DNA from: Campylobacter troglodytis
GTDB taxonomy: Bacteria > Campylobacterota > Campylobacteria > Campylobacterales > Campylobacteraceae
DNA length: 44,995 nt
Assembly: GCF_006864425.1 (NCBI RefSeq)
Contig: NZ_QHLI01000021.1
Coordinates: 1-44,995, forward strand
Direction: 5' to 3'
The translations under genes and the position numbers were made by a program. This document shows, one piece after another, positions 25,012-33,551 of this stretch. Below the pieces are notes generated by a model. That model saw only the letters and a list, made by a program, of their open reading frames with translations, ran no database searches and was not told the DNA's origin. Every line of letters starts with the position of its first letter. Positions within the stretch are counted from its first letter, which is position 1.

Positions 25012-27129
25012 ATGAGTGCTCATTTATCTTTGCTTCACAGCACAAAAAACCGCGCTAGGTTTCGTTATAAGCTAGGGGAGGATTATAAGCTTAATCCCAT
25101 ATCCTTGCAAATGTCTATCTCGGCAATTGAAGGTGTTAGAGATGTTAGGGTTAATGCCATTTTGGGTAATATCATCATCTTATACACTAAAAATTTAAAA
25201 CAGATAGAAAAAAAGATCGAAGCTCTTTTGCAAGAAGAAATCACTCAGGGGCTAAAACACAAAAAAGAAGAAAGCTATCTTGCTCTAAGAAGTGAAATTC
25301 CAAGCTCAGCCGAGGTTGCAAGATCCTTAACTGCCTTGCTTCTTGACTTTGTGCTTAAAAATAAAACAGCCAAATTTGGCACCTCTGCCATAGCTTGTGC
25401 ACCTTTGCTTTTAAGCGGTGTTGAGGAAACTTATAATCACGGCATAAATTCAAGGACACTTGAGGCTATGGCTGTGGCTATTTCTTTATACTTGCAAGAT
25501 TACCGCACAGCAAATTCAACGAATTTTATGCTAGCACTTGGTGAGTATATAGAAGAGCTTACTATGTATAAGAGTGATGATCTTATAAAGGAGCTTTCAA
25601 AGCCAACTCAAACTCAAGCGTGGATAGAGGTAAATAAAAACGGCAAGGTGGATCAAAAGCAAGTATCAAGCGATGAGCTAAAAATAGGCGATATAGTAAT
25701 AGTCGGTGCTGGTGATATGATCCTAATCGATGGGCATGTGGTTAGCGGAGAAGCCTTGGTTAATCAAATTTCAATGACAGGAGAGGCAACCCCTGTGCAA
25801 AAGGCTCGTGGCGATAAGGTGCTCTCAGGCACAGTGGTGCAAGAAGGCACAATTAAAATTTGGGCAGAAAGCGTTGGCAAAGACACAGCAGTAGCAAAGA
25901 TTAAAAACTACATAGAAGAAACCCTTGTGCAAAAAAGCTCAAAAGAACTGTCAGCCTCAAAGATGGCAGATAAACTCGTGCCTATAACCTTAGGGCTTGC
26001 CATATCATCTTATGTATTTAGCAGGGATCTAATGAGAAGTGCTAGCGTTTTGCAAGCTGATTATTCATGTGCTTTAAAGCTTACTACGCCTGTAACTTTC
26101 AAGGCAGCCATTTCAAGTGCTGGTAGAGAGGGCATCATAGTAAAGGGTGCAAAGACGCTTGAAGCCTTGCAAGAGGCTGACACCTTTGTGTTTGACAAGA
26201 CGGGTACACTTACAAATGGCGACTTAGAGGTGCTTGATGTTGTTTCATTTTCAGATAAATTTAGTAGCGATCAGATCTTAAATTTAGCAGCTAGCATAGA
26301 GGAGCATTATTTTCACCCCATAGCCCAGGCCATTGTAAAAGCAGCCCAGGCAAAAAATTTCACCCACATACATCATGATGAGGTAACCTTCATAGTAGCC
26401 CACGGAGTTAAAAGCGAGATAGAGGGCAAGGCTGTTGTCATAGGCAGTAGAAGATTTTTAGAAAGCAATGAGAAAATCCCCTTTGCCCCTTACAAGACAC
26501 AAATTCAAAGGCTTGAAGATAGCGGAGAAACCTTGCTTTTTATAGGCTTTGACCGTCAGCTTTTGGGCGTTATCTTGCTTAAAGATACCATTCGCTCAAA
26601 CACAAAAGAAGTTCTAGCAAGGCTTAGACAAACAGGGGTTAAAGAACTTATAATGCTAACAGGAGATAGCGAGAAAAAAGCAGCTCAAACAGCCAAGCAA
26701 TTAGGATTAGATAGCTATTTTGCACAGCTACTTCCCACTGAAAAGGCCGAAATTTTAGAAGACATTATGAGATCTGGCAAGAAGGTAGCCTTTGTTGGAG
26801 ACGGAGTTAATGATGCACCTGCTTTAATTAAAGCCGATGTTGGCATAGGTATGTGCAAAGGAGCTGACATTACAAAGGCTAGTGCTGATTTGGTGCTTTT
26901 AAGGGATGACATAGAGGCTGTGGCTGAGGCAAAGGAGCTAGCAGACATTTGCTTACATAAGGTAAAAAGAGGCTTTAATATCACTGTTGTGGTAAATACC
27001 CTCATTTTAAGCCTTGCTTCCTTGGGTAGATTAAGCCCCATACAAACAGCCTTTATGCACAATGGCACTACCATAGCCTTATTATTTAACGCCTTGCAAA
27101 GAATCAAGCTTAAAAAGAAGCAAGCTTAA
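25012..27129 (+). CDS. fezB: P1B-type metal ATPase, ferrosome FezB-like (SCA motif)
   Basis: 705 residues. All P-type ATPase blocks are intact: actuator MTGEATP (about 256-262), phosphorylated D395 in DKTGTLTNG, the P1B-specific HP pair H435-P436, and GDGVNDAP with D597. The metal-site helix carries S352-C353-A354 (YSCALKL) instead of CPC, which I associate with the P1B-6 group that includes FezB of ferrosomes. The N-terminal 75 residues look like an HMA fold with NRARFRY in place of CxxC. FezB-type pumps are thought to bring iron into the ferrosome lumen. The substrate is inferred from motif and context, not proved. The stop codon shares one base with a small ORF that follows. Confidence 0.75.
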   Translation: MSAHLSLLHSTKNRARFRYKLGEDYKLNPISLQMSISAIEGVRDVRVNAILGNIIILYTKNLKQIEKKIEALLQEEITQGLKHKKEESYLALRSEIPSSAEVARSLTALLLDFVLKNKTAKFGTSAIACAPLLLSGVEETYNHGINSRTLEAMAVAISLYLQDYRTANSTNFMLALGEYIEELTMYKSDDLIKELSKPTQTQAWIEVNKNGKVDQKQVSSDELKIGDIVIVGAGDMILIDGHVVSGEALVNQISMTGEATPVQKARGDKVLSGTVVQEGTIKIWAESVGKDTAVAKIKNYIEETLVQKSSKELSASKMADKLVPITLGLAISSYVFSRDLMRSASVLQADYSCALKLTTPVTFKAAISSAGREGIIVKGAKTLEALQEADTFVFDKTGTLTNGDLEVLDVVSFSDKFSSDQILNLAASIEEHYFHPIAQAIVKAAQAKNFTHIHHDEVTFIVAHGVKSEIEGKAVVIGSRRFLESNEKIPFAPYKTQIQRLEDSGETLLFIGFDRQLLGVILLKDTIRSNTKEVLARLRQTGVKELIMLTGDSEKKAAQTAKQLGLDSYFAQLLPTEKAEILEDIMRSGKKVAFVGDGVNDAPALIKADVGIGMCKGADITKASADLVLLRDDIEAVAEAKELADICLHKVKRGFNITVVVNTLILSLASLGRLSPIQTAFMHNGTTIALLFNALQRIKLKKKQA

Positions 27130-27260
27130 TGCCCTTGCTTCTTGCCCTAGCGGCTGCTTCTTCTTGCCTTTTGGCTCTAAGTGTGATGAAAAATGCAAGG
27201 CTTAAATATAAAAAAAGAAAGGATAAAAATGAAAAAAGAAGAGACCAAAACAGAGGCTAA
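27129..27260 (+). CDS. Short single-span basic protein overlapping the ATPase gene
   Basis: 43 residues, starting at ATG 27129 that shares its A with the TAA of the ATPase gene. It begins with a hydrophobic helix, MPLLLALAAASSCLLALSV, and continues with a strongly basic tail (LKYKKRKDKNEKRR). The arrangement (Ala-rich single helix plus Lys/Arg tail) repeats that of the 109-residue protein earlier in the operon. The coupled start and the clear membrane-plus-tail design suggest a real gene, but the last 32 bases overlap the next one and there is no strong ribosome-binding site of its own. Confidence 0.4.
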   Translation: MPLLLALAAASSCLLALSVMKNARLKYKKRKDKNEKRRDQNRG

Positions 27261-27462
27261 ATTCTCGCTTGAAAGCCAAAAAGAACTCGCCAAAATAGGC
27301 ATGGGCATATCCCTAGCCCTAACAGCCACAACTGCCTTGTTTATGAATAATCCCTCCACAAGAAAAATTCACATCATCTCAGGAGCAGCTTTGATAGGAT
27401 TTAGCATTTGGCATTATTCTTTATATCCAAAGGAAAAGGCTATAAAGAATCAAAAGGCTTAA
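27229..27462 (+). CDS. Small two-helix membrane protein (ferrosome-type operon)
   Basis: 77 residues when started at ATG 27229, which has AAAGGA nine bases upstream; an ATG 12 codons earlier exists but has no such site. After a Glu/Lys-rich start come two hydrophobic helices, IGMGISLALTATTALFM and KIHIISGAALIGFSIWHY, the second with two His residues. It resembles the short DUF4405-like heme/metal-type membrane proteins reported near ferrosome and magnetosome genes, but the match is by appearance only. Eight bases separate its stop from the next gene. Confidence 0.6.
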   Translation: MKKEETKTEAKFSLESQKELAKIGMGISLALTATTALFMNNPSTRKIHIISGAALIGFSIWHYSLYPKEKAIKNQKA

Positions 27463-27469
27463 AATTTGT

Positions 27470-27961
27470 ATGCAAAGAAAAAAAGCCTTTTGTTTTATCA
27501 TTATACTTGTAAATATAATAATATATCTTAGCTTAAATTTATACAAAAACACCCTCAATCTCCCCTTCTTTCTAAGCTATGAATTTGCCTTTTTTATGAC
27601 ACTTTGTATAATTCTTTTATCCTTTTTATCCTATCAAAAAAATATCTTAAATAAAGCTAAAACATATAAATTTGAGGAAAGACCAAATTTTTTACTTCTA
27701 AAAGCAGTAAGCAAAAATTCAAGGATCTCTAAATTTAGAATCATAAAGGATGAGTTTAAGCCTAGTTTTAAGGTAGCTTTAAAGAATTTTAGGGTATTTT
27801 TCAATCTAGCGAAACTGTTTGCTTACTGTCTTTTTGTGCTTGGTTTTTTGATCTTAAAAAGATGGGATTTGCTTGATATTTTTGCCTTCATAGCTGGAAT
27901 TTCAAGCCTTGTTTTAACAGTTTTTATATTTGCATTTTGGATGAGAAATGATAAGTTCTAA
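27470..27961 (+). CDS. Membrane protein of unknown function
   Basis: 163 residues with hydrophobic segments at about 6-26, 33-53, 118-136 and 138-158 and a basic cytoplasmic loop between (about 60-110). Not recognised. In C. jejuni a comparable small membrane protein gene precedes the Cj0850c MFS gene as I recall. It overlaps the MFS gene by 14 bases, implying translational coupling. The ribosome-binding site is weak, so translation may depend on the upstream gene. Confidence 0.6.
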   Translation: MQRKKAFCFIIILVNIIIYLSLNLYKNTLNLPFFLSYEFAFFMTLCIILLSFLSYQKNILNKAKTYKFEERPNFLLLKAVSKNSRISKFRIIKDEFKPSFKVALKNFRVFFNLAKLFAYCLFVLGFLILKRWDLLDIFAFIAGISSLVLTVFIFAFWMRNDKF

Positions 27962-29135
27962 AAGAACCATTAGATCAATGACAGCACTCTTCATAGGAAT
28001 GTCCTTTGTCTTCATAGGAAATGCCCTTGTGGTTAGTTCTGTTGGGATTATTTTAAAGCAAATGGACATTGGCGAGGGCTTTGTGGGCTTTGTAGGCTTT
28101 TGTTTTTTTGTGGGAGCTATGATAGGCACGGTTGGGGCTCAAAGCATCATTTCAAAGGTAGGGCATATAAGAGCCTTTGGCTTGTTTTCTGCTGGCTTTT
28201 CCATTTGCATTATCTTGCATAATTTTTATGAAAATGTTTATTTTTGGGCTTTTTTGAGGATTATTATGGGATATTGTTATTATGGAATTTTAATCATCAT
28301 TGAATCTTGGCTTAATGAAAAGGCTAAAAATGCCATCAGACAAAGGGTTCTTAGCTTTTATGAGATCGTATTTTACTCCTCCTTTTCCCTTGGTATCTTG
28401 CTTATAGCCTTTGATTTAGAGGCAAGGCTTTTATTTATACTTGCTGCTTGTTTTATAATGTTTTCTTCTATACCTTTGAATTTAATCCGCATAAAACAGC
28501 CCATAATCCCAGCAAAAACCCCCATTTCCTTACCCAAAATCCTAGACATAGCGCCTCTTGCTTTACTTACAAGCTTTGTTGGCGGGATGCTTATGAATGG
28601 CTTTTTTTCTATGGCTTCTCTTTTTATCTTGCTTCAAGGTTATGGGGCCTCTGAGGTTTCATATTTCATCTTTTTTGGAATTTTAGGAGGCTTTATAGCA
28701 CAAAGTGCGATAGGCTTTATATCAGATAGCTTAGGACGCAAATTTTCTATCATTTTATGTGCTTGTATAGCCCTTTTTTCTATGCTTTTGTATGTGTTTT
28801 TTGATCCTAGCTTGTTTTGGCAATACTTCCTAGCTATCTTTTTGGGTATGGGGATCTTTTGTCTTTACGCTCTTGCACTTGCAAGGGCAAATGATATGCT
28901 TGAAGATAAAAACAAAAGAGTAGAACTTGGCAGAGCTGTGCTTTTTTCATACTCTTTTGGCTCCTTGCTAGCTCCTTTATTGCTTGGAATTTTAATGCAA
29001 GCCTTTAATTTCAAGGGCTTTGTTTGGTTTTATGTGGCAAGTTTAGCCATCTTAATACTTTTTGCCATAGATAAGCCTAACAAAAAAGGCATCTATCAAA
29101 GAAATCTCAAAAGTATGGTTTCAAGCGATGATTAA
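27948..29135 (+). CDS. Major facilitator superfamily transporter (Cj0850c type)
   Basis: 395 residues, about 12 hydrophobic segments, with GFCFFVGAMIGT in helix 2 and the loop-8/9 motif GFISDSLGRKFS (about 255-266), typical of MFS exporters. The substrate is not readable. The position before the FliK-like and FlhB-tail genes matches Cj0850c-Cj0848c. Overlaps the next gene by 8 bases. Confidence 0.85.
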   Translation: MISSKRTIRSMTALFIGMSFVFIGNALVVSSVGIILKQMDIGEGFVGFVGFCFFVGAMIGTVGAQSIISKVGHIRAFGLFSAGFSICIILHNFYENVYFWAFLRIIMGYCYYGILIIIESWLNEKAKNAIRQRVLSFYEIVFYSSFSLGILLIAFDLEARLLFILAACFIMFSSIPLNLIRIKQPIIPAKTPISLPKILDIAPLALLTSFVGGMLMNGFFSMASLFILLQGYGASEVSYFIFFGILGGFIAQSAIGFISDSLGRKFSIILCACIALFSMLLYVFFDPSLFWQYFLAIFLGMGIFCLYALALARANDMLEDKNKRVELGRAVLFSYSFGSLLAPLLLGILMQAFNFKGFVWFYVASLAILILFAIDKPNKKGIYQRNLKSMVSSDD

Positions 29136-31521
29136 CACCCAGCTTTTAAACACCATAGCAAATGCCAAAAATGACAGCAACTTAGAAGCAAAAACCCAAA
29201 AAAGCGATGAGAAATCAAAAGAAGGGCTCAGTCAGGCTCTAAAGAAAAATTTAGGTGCTATTTCAAATCATCAAGATCAAAGGGTTTTAAGCTCTGAGGA
29301 GTTGAATTTAAGGCTTAAAAGCCTTGTAAATAAGGTCTTAGATCAGCTTTTTAGCAAGGGCTCTTTAAGTGAAAGCTTAATCAAGCAAGGAAATAAACTA
29401 AATTTCGCTCCAAATTTTAGCACTGAGATTAAACTCTTAGCCAATGAAATGAAAAAAAGTGAGATTTTTGCTGATCTTTTAAACAAGCTAGAAACTATGC
29501 TAAAACCAGCAAGTGAGCTAAAAGCAAACAATCTTGCCCCCCTTTTTAAAAACTCAGGCGTCTTCTTTGAGGCAAAGCTAAAAGATGCTCTCAATCCTGA
29601 AACTTTACCCAAAAGCTTTCACAGCCTTTTAAATTCCATAAAATCTCTTAGCTCAGATAAAATAGCAACCGAGATCATAAACCTAGCCACAAAGGATCTT
29701 GATCCAAAAAGCTCCCTAAACGCCTTAAAAGAGATCATCACAAGCCACAAGGGCGAAAATCAAGAAAATTACAAGGCTTCAAGCTTTAAAACCCTTTTAA
29801 ATTTAAGCTCAAAGCTTGAGGATTATAAAAATTATATCAGCAAGGACCCAAACCTAGCTCAAAATAAAATAGATCAAATTGCCACAAAGATCCTAAATCA
29901 ACTAAACAAGCTAGAAAGCACCTTCAAGCAAGAATTAAGAAGCCCTCAAAGCCTAGCCCTAGAAGACACCCGCATTTTAAAGGAGTTAAACAAGGGCTTT
30001 GTAAGGCTAGAACAGACTCTAAAAAGCATAATTAATAAGGATAAAATTCAGCCAAATTCACAAAAAGACGCTAGTTTAAATTCACAAAAAGAACCTAACT
30101 TAAACCCACAAAATAAAATTCAACAAGGCAAAGTAGATAAAAATTCACAAAGCTCTCAAAAAGATGAGAATGTAAAACAAACAAATTCCTTAAATTCAAA
30201 AGAAGAAAAACAAACAAATCCTTCAAACACCAAAGATGAAAAAATAGCAACCTCAAAAGCACAAGAAGGCACAATTGATAAAGCAAGGCTTGCAAAAGAA
30301 GAAGCAAACCCCACAAGGCAAGAGGACAAAAGCACCTTAAATTCAAAAGAAGAAGCTAGAACTACAAATAAAACAGAGCCTTTAAATTCAAAGCAAGAAG
30401 GCTTAGAAAAAATAGATATTAAAGAAGAGGGAAACAGAGCAAATAACGAGGATCTAGATCAGGCTGAATTTAAAGCCTCAAAGGATGAAAAAGAGGTTCT
30501 AAAAGAAGAAAGTTCTACAAAGCAAGAAGAAGAAAGCCTAACACAAGAGGATCTAAAAGAAGAAGTAAAAAGCAAAACAGCCAAAAATGAGCCTTCAAGG
30601 CAAGAAAATGTAAAAAAAGAACAAGCCACAAAGGATCTAAGCCAGTTTCAAAAAGAAACACAAAGAGAGATTAAGATTAACGCACCAGAAAACCGTCAAG
30701 TTTTAGCAAATTCTCAAAATACAAGCTTAAATTCACAAGAAACCCAGCCTCTTTTAACTGAGGCTAAATTTACCCAGCCTCCTCAGGTTAAAAATCTAGT
30801 TTTTGTCAATGAAAAGACTCAATTGTTTGAGCTTGAAAATTTAAGCAAAGAGCTTTCAAATCTTGGCAGAAAGATAAATGAAGCCTTAAAACAGCTAGAT
30901 CCAAAGGCTCAAGATGCCAAGACTAATCTTTTGGATCTTAAAAATTTAGAAAACAAGATGAAAGAAGCAAGCAAGGATCTAGCTAAGATCATGCCTAAAA
31001 ATGAGGCTGATCTTAGCACAGAGCTTAAAAATGATCTTAAATCAACCCTCTTGCAGGTTTCAAATCTAGCCAAAAATGAAAGCAATGAAGCAGTGGCCAA
31101 TCAAGCAAACCGCCTTTTGGCTCAAATTGAATTTAACCAGCTAATGTCTCTTGCAAATGATAGCATAAATACCTATTTGCCCTTGTTTTGGGAGGATTTA
31201 AATCAATCTCGCGTCATCTTTAAAAGAGGCAAAAAGGACAAGTATTTTGCCCAAATTAGACTAAATTTCGCAAGACTTGGAGAACTTGATATATTAATAG
31301 CACTTAAACAAGACAAATATCTTGACATTAACATCAGGGCTGAGGATAAAGAATTTAGAAAAAGCATATATGAAAATGTCCATCATCTAAAAAGGGCATT
31401 GAGTAAGGCTGGGCTTTTAAGCTCAAATTTCTTTGTAGGAGATATAATTAGATCAAAGCTAGAACCCTCATATCCTCAAAGAGACTATGATTTCCAAATG
31501 GGCATAGACAAAAAAGCATAA
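29128..31521 (+). CDS. FliK-like flagellar protein with long low-complexity middle (Cj0849c type)
   Basis: 797 residues. The N-terminal 300 residues are helical; about 305-550 is low complexity, rich in Lys, Glu, Gln, Asn and Ser (SLNSKEEKQTNPSNTK, KEEARTTNKTE); the C-terminal 130 residues form a compact domain (NSINTYLPLFWEDLNQ..., quoted in part; GELDILIALKQDKYLD) resembling the C-terminal domain of hook-length control proteins FliK. Directly followed by an FlhB-tail paralogue, the partner that FliK-type proteins act on. No signal peptide. The middle contains many AAATTC words, as in other expanded proteins here. The role in flagellar export switching is inference. Confidence 0.7.
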   Translation: MINTQLLNTIANAKNDSNLEAKTQKSDEKSKEGLSQALKKNLGAISNHQDQRVLSSEELNLRLKSLVNKVLDQLFSKGSLSESLIKQGNKLNFAPNFSTEIKLLANEMKKSEIFADLLNKLETMLKPASELKANNLAPLFKNSGVFFEAKLKDALNPETLPKSFHSLLNSIKSLSSDKIATEIINLATKDLDPKSSLNALKEIITSHKGENQENYKASSFKTLLNLSSKLEDYKNYISKDPNLAQNKIDQIATKILNQLNKLESTFKQELRSPQSLALEDTRILKELNKGFVRLEQTLKSIINKDKIQPNSQKDASLNSQKEPNLNPQNKIQQGKVDKNSQSSQKDENVKQTNSLNSKEEKQTNPSNTKDEKIATSKAQEGTIDKARLAKEEANPTRQEDKSTLNSKEEARTTNKTEPLNSKQEGLEKIDIKEEGNRANNEDLDQAEFKASKDEKEVLKEESSTKQEEESLTQEDLKEEVKSKTAKNEPSRQENVKKEQATKDLSQFQKETQREIKINAPENRQVLANSQNTSLNSQETQPLLTEAKFTQPPQVKNLVFVNEKTQLFELENLSKELSNLGRKINEALKQLDPKAQDAKTNLLDLKNLENKMKEASKDLAKIMPKNEADLSTELKNDLKSTLLQVSNLAKNESNEAVANQANRLLAQIEFNQLMSLANDSINTYLPLFWEDLNQSRVIFKRGKKDKYFAQIRLNFARLGELDILIALKQDKYLDINIRAEDKEFRKSIYENVHHLKRALSKAGLLSSNFFVGDIIRSKLEPSYPQRDYDFQMGIDKKA

Positions 31522-31793
31522 TGGCAAAGGATAAAAACATAAAAAAAGCCGTAGCACTAGGCTATAACAAGGAGTTGCAAAGTGCTCCAAAGGTCCTTGC
31601 CACAGGAAAGGGTGAGCAAGCCTTAAAGATGATAAATCTAGCCAAAGAACACGGAGTTCCCATAAAAGAGGATGAGGATTTAGTGGAGATCCTTTCTAAG
31701 CTAGATCTAGGAGATGAGATACCTCAAAATATGTACAAAGCCGTTGCAGAGGTCTTTGCCTTTATTTATCAAATGGCTAACAAAAAAAGATAA
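31521..31793 (+). CDS. FlhB C-terminal domain paralogue (FlhX type, Cj0848c)
   Basis: 90 residues. It aligns with the cytoplasmic tail of FlhB after the NPTH autocleavage site: KAVALGYNKELQSAPKVLA, then KEHGVPIKEDEDLVEIL and EIPQNMYKAVAEVFAFIYQM. The NPTH motif and the membrane part of FlhB are absent. In H. pylori the equivalent (HP1575, FlhX) can partly replace the FlhB tail in flagellar export. It starts at the last base of the previous stop. A terminator hairpin follows immediately. Confidence 0.88.
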   Translation: MAKDKNIKKAVALGYNKELQSAPKVLATGKGEQALKMINLAKEHGVPIKEDEDLVEILSKLDLGDEIPQNMYKAVAEVFAFIYQMANKKR

Positions 31794-31817
31794 AAAAGCT
31801 TTTAGGTTAAGCTTTTT
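31793..31817 (+). terminator. Terminator after the flagellar gene pair
   Basis: AAAAAGCTT and AAGCTTTTT pair around TTAGGTT, starting at the last base of the stop codon of the FlhB-tail gene, with a T5 run in the 3' arm. This ends the long run of genes that begins at 23033. Confidence 0.7.
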
Positions 31818-32144
31818 GTGATAAAATACTTGTTTTTATATTTTAATGGCTTTTTAATAAAATGTTGAGTTTTGTCAGCACTAGTATTGTCAGTGTTAGC
31901 AAAGTATCTCAAAGCTTTTTTGACACTAGCAAGGCATCTTAAACCGTAGTTTCTTTGCTAACAAAGTATCTTAAATCTTGGCTTTTTAGCACGGTGTCTC
32001 TTTACCGACAAAGCAAGTTGCCTTGATAGACGAGCTTTTTTTGACAAAAGAGAACTTTTAACAGCTTAGCACTTTGCTTTCTTGCAAAAGTTTGATTTGA
32101 CAAAGCTTTTAAGCTCAACACAAAAAGCCAAATATTTTAATCTT
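31818..32144. other. Gap with degenerate dispersed repeats, before the tRNA
   Basis: About 330 bases. From about 31895 to 32025 the words GCAAAGTATCTCAAA, GCAAGGCATCTTAAA, CAAAGTATCTTAAA recur at roughly 45-60 base spacing, which look like decayed copies of the dispersed repeat. The tRNA promoter should lie near 32100-32140; no clear box. Confidence 0.45.
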
Positions 32145-32221
32145 GCGCCCGTAGCTCAGCTGGATAGAGCATTTGATTGCGGTTCAAAAGGTCAGAGGTT
32201 CGAATCCCCTCGGGTGCGCCA
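32145..32221 (+). tRNA. tRNA-Arg (anticodon GCG)
   Basis: 77 bases including an encoded CCA. The acceptor stem GCGCCCG pairs with CGGGTGC (one G-U), D-arm GCTC/GAGC, anticodon stem TTTGA/TCAAA around loop TTGCGGT (anticodon GCG, reading CGC and CGU), T-arm AGAGG/CCCCT around TTCGAAT. The discriminator is G. Confidence 0.95.
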
Positions 32222-32323
32222 TTTAATTCATTAACAACACAACATATCTTAACAACACAGCAAATACCTTTTCATCTTTGCCAGTTTCATAGATCTGTGA
32301 ATTTTAAAACAAAAGTAAAACAA

Positions 32324-32980
32324 ATGAATTTAGAAGAAATCCTAGAAAAAACAAAAAACATAAGCCTAGTTGTAGCAAGTAAATATGCAAGGGCTGAGGA
32401 CATAGCCAAATTAGCAAGGCTGGGTCTTAGCGAATTTGGAGAAAATCAGGTCCAAGCCCTTGCCCAAAAAAGGCAGATCTTAAACGAAGATCATGCCTTA
32501 AAGGTAGAGAATTTAAAGCTAAACTGGCATTTCATAGGCACACTTCAAAGCAATAAAATAAATCTTTTAATCAAACAGCGCCCCATCTTGTGGCAATCTT
32601 GCAATAGCCTAAAACTAGCCCTTGGACTAAATCAAAGGCTAGATTATACTCTGCCAACCTTGCTTGAAATAAATGCTGCAAATGAGGCTAGTAAAAGTGG
32701 GCTAGCTAAAAGCGAGGCAATAGATACTTACTTACAAATCCAAGAAAGCTGCCCTAAAATCAAGCTTTGTGGCATTATGAGCATAGGCGCACACAGCGAT
32801 GATGAAAAAGAAATCGCAAGAAGCTTTGAGCAAAGCTATGCCATTTATGAGGCCTTAAAGACTTATGGGGCAAGTATTTGTTCTATGGGAATGAGCAAGG
32901 ACTTTGAGCTAGCTATAAAATGTGGTTCAAATATGGTGCGTTTGGGAAGCATTTTGTTTGAAGCCTTAAAGAGAATTTGA
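32324..32980 (+). CDS. PLP homeostasis protein, YggS family
   Basis: 218 residues. A fold-type III pyridoxal-phosphate-binding protein that controls free PLP levels and amino-acid/keto-acid balance. The PLP lysine is K20 in SLVVASKYA; GENQVQAL, WHFIGTLQSNK and GMSKDFELAIKCGSNMVRLG are the usual blocks. I start at ATG 32324 (MNLEEILEKT), because a longer in-frame extension would run back into the tRNA-Arg gene, and family members begin about 18-20 residues before the PLP lysine. Confidence 0.9.
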   Translation: MNLEEILEKTKNISLVVASKYARAEDIAKLARLGLSEFGENQVQALAQKRQILNEDHALKVENLKLNWHFIGTLQSNKINLLIKQRPILWQSCNSLKLALGLNQRLDYTLPTLLEINAANEASKSGLAKSEAIDTYLQIQESCPKIKLCGIMSIGAHSDDEKEIARSFEQSYAIYEALKTYGASICSMGMSKDFELAIKCGSNMVRLGSILFEALKRI

Positions 32981-33551
32981 AAAAATTACGCTTTTTAAAA
33001 GACTTTTTTAAAAATTAAGCTAAAAGTATCAATCGCCTTTAAAAAATATTTTTTTGTCATTATGAGCACTGGCAAAGAGGCTCAAAAATTCACGCTTTTA
33101 TGAGTTGATTTGAATTTTCTTTGCCAGTTTTTGTGGTGTAAATTTTATCCTTCACTGACACAAAAGATAATTAAGATAAAAATTTGGCGATTGATACTTT
33201 TAGCTAAAATTACCTTTATTTGCACAGAACATAATTAAGATAAAAATTTTAAGATTCTCATCAAATTAAAGCTCTAAGATCTTCTTGCTTAACTACCTTT
33301 AAAAAAGCAGGTTAGAAAATGTGCAAAAACTTGAATTTAGCCTTTTTTTGCGTAGCATTCTAAAATCAAGACCCTAAAATCAGCAAAAATTAAGTATTTT
33401 ATACAGTTTAAGTAGCCTCTGATCTTTTGTTAAAGGCATTTTATTTTAAAAATTTGTTTTAATAAAACCTAATTTTTTTAAAAAATCCTTAAAAATTCAC
33501 AAAAGCTCTTTGAGTTTAAAAATTTGCAAAAAAATTTCAAAACTCATATTG
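32981..33551. other. AT-rich intergenic gap
   Basis: About 570 bases with no gene. One weak trace of the dispersed repeat (TTGTCATTATGAGCACTGGC at about 33055) and the words AGTATCAATCGCC / GGCGATTGATACTTTTAGC (about 33026-33036 and 33187-33205), which form a long-distance inverted repeat of about 18 bases (AAAAGTATCAATCGCC against GGCGATTGATACTTTT) enclosing 150 bases. Confidence 0.5.

Noticed and set aside
25012-27129. Copper-exporting ATPase (CopA type)
   Set aside because: No CxxC in the N-terminal domain and SCA instead of CPC in the metal-site helix; neighbours are not copper genes.
32177-32323. N-terminal extension of YggS by 49 residues
   Set aside because: The extension overlaps the tRNA-Arg gene and has no counterpart in the family; ATG 32324 gives the normal length.
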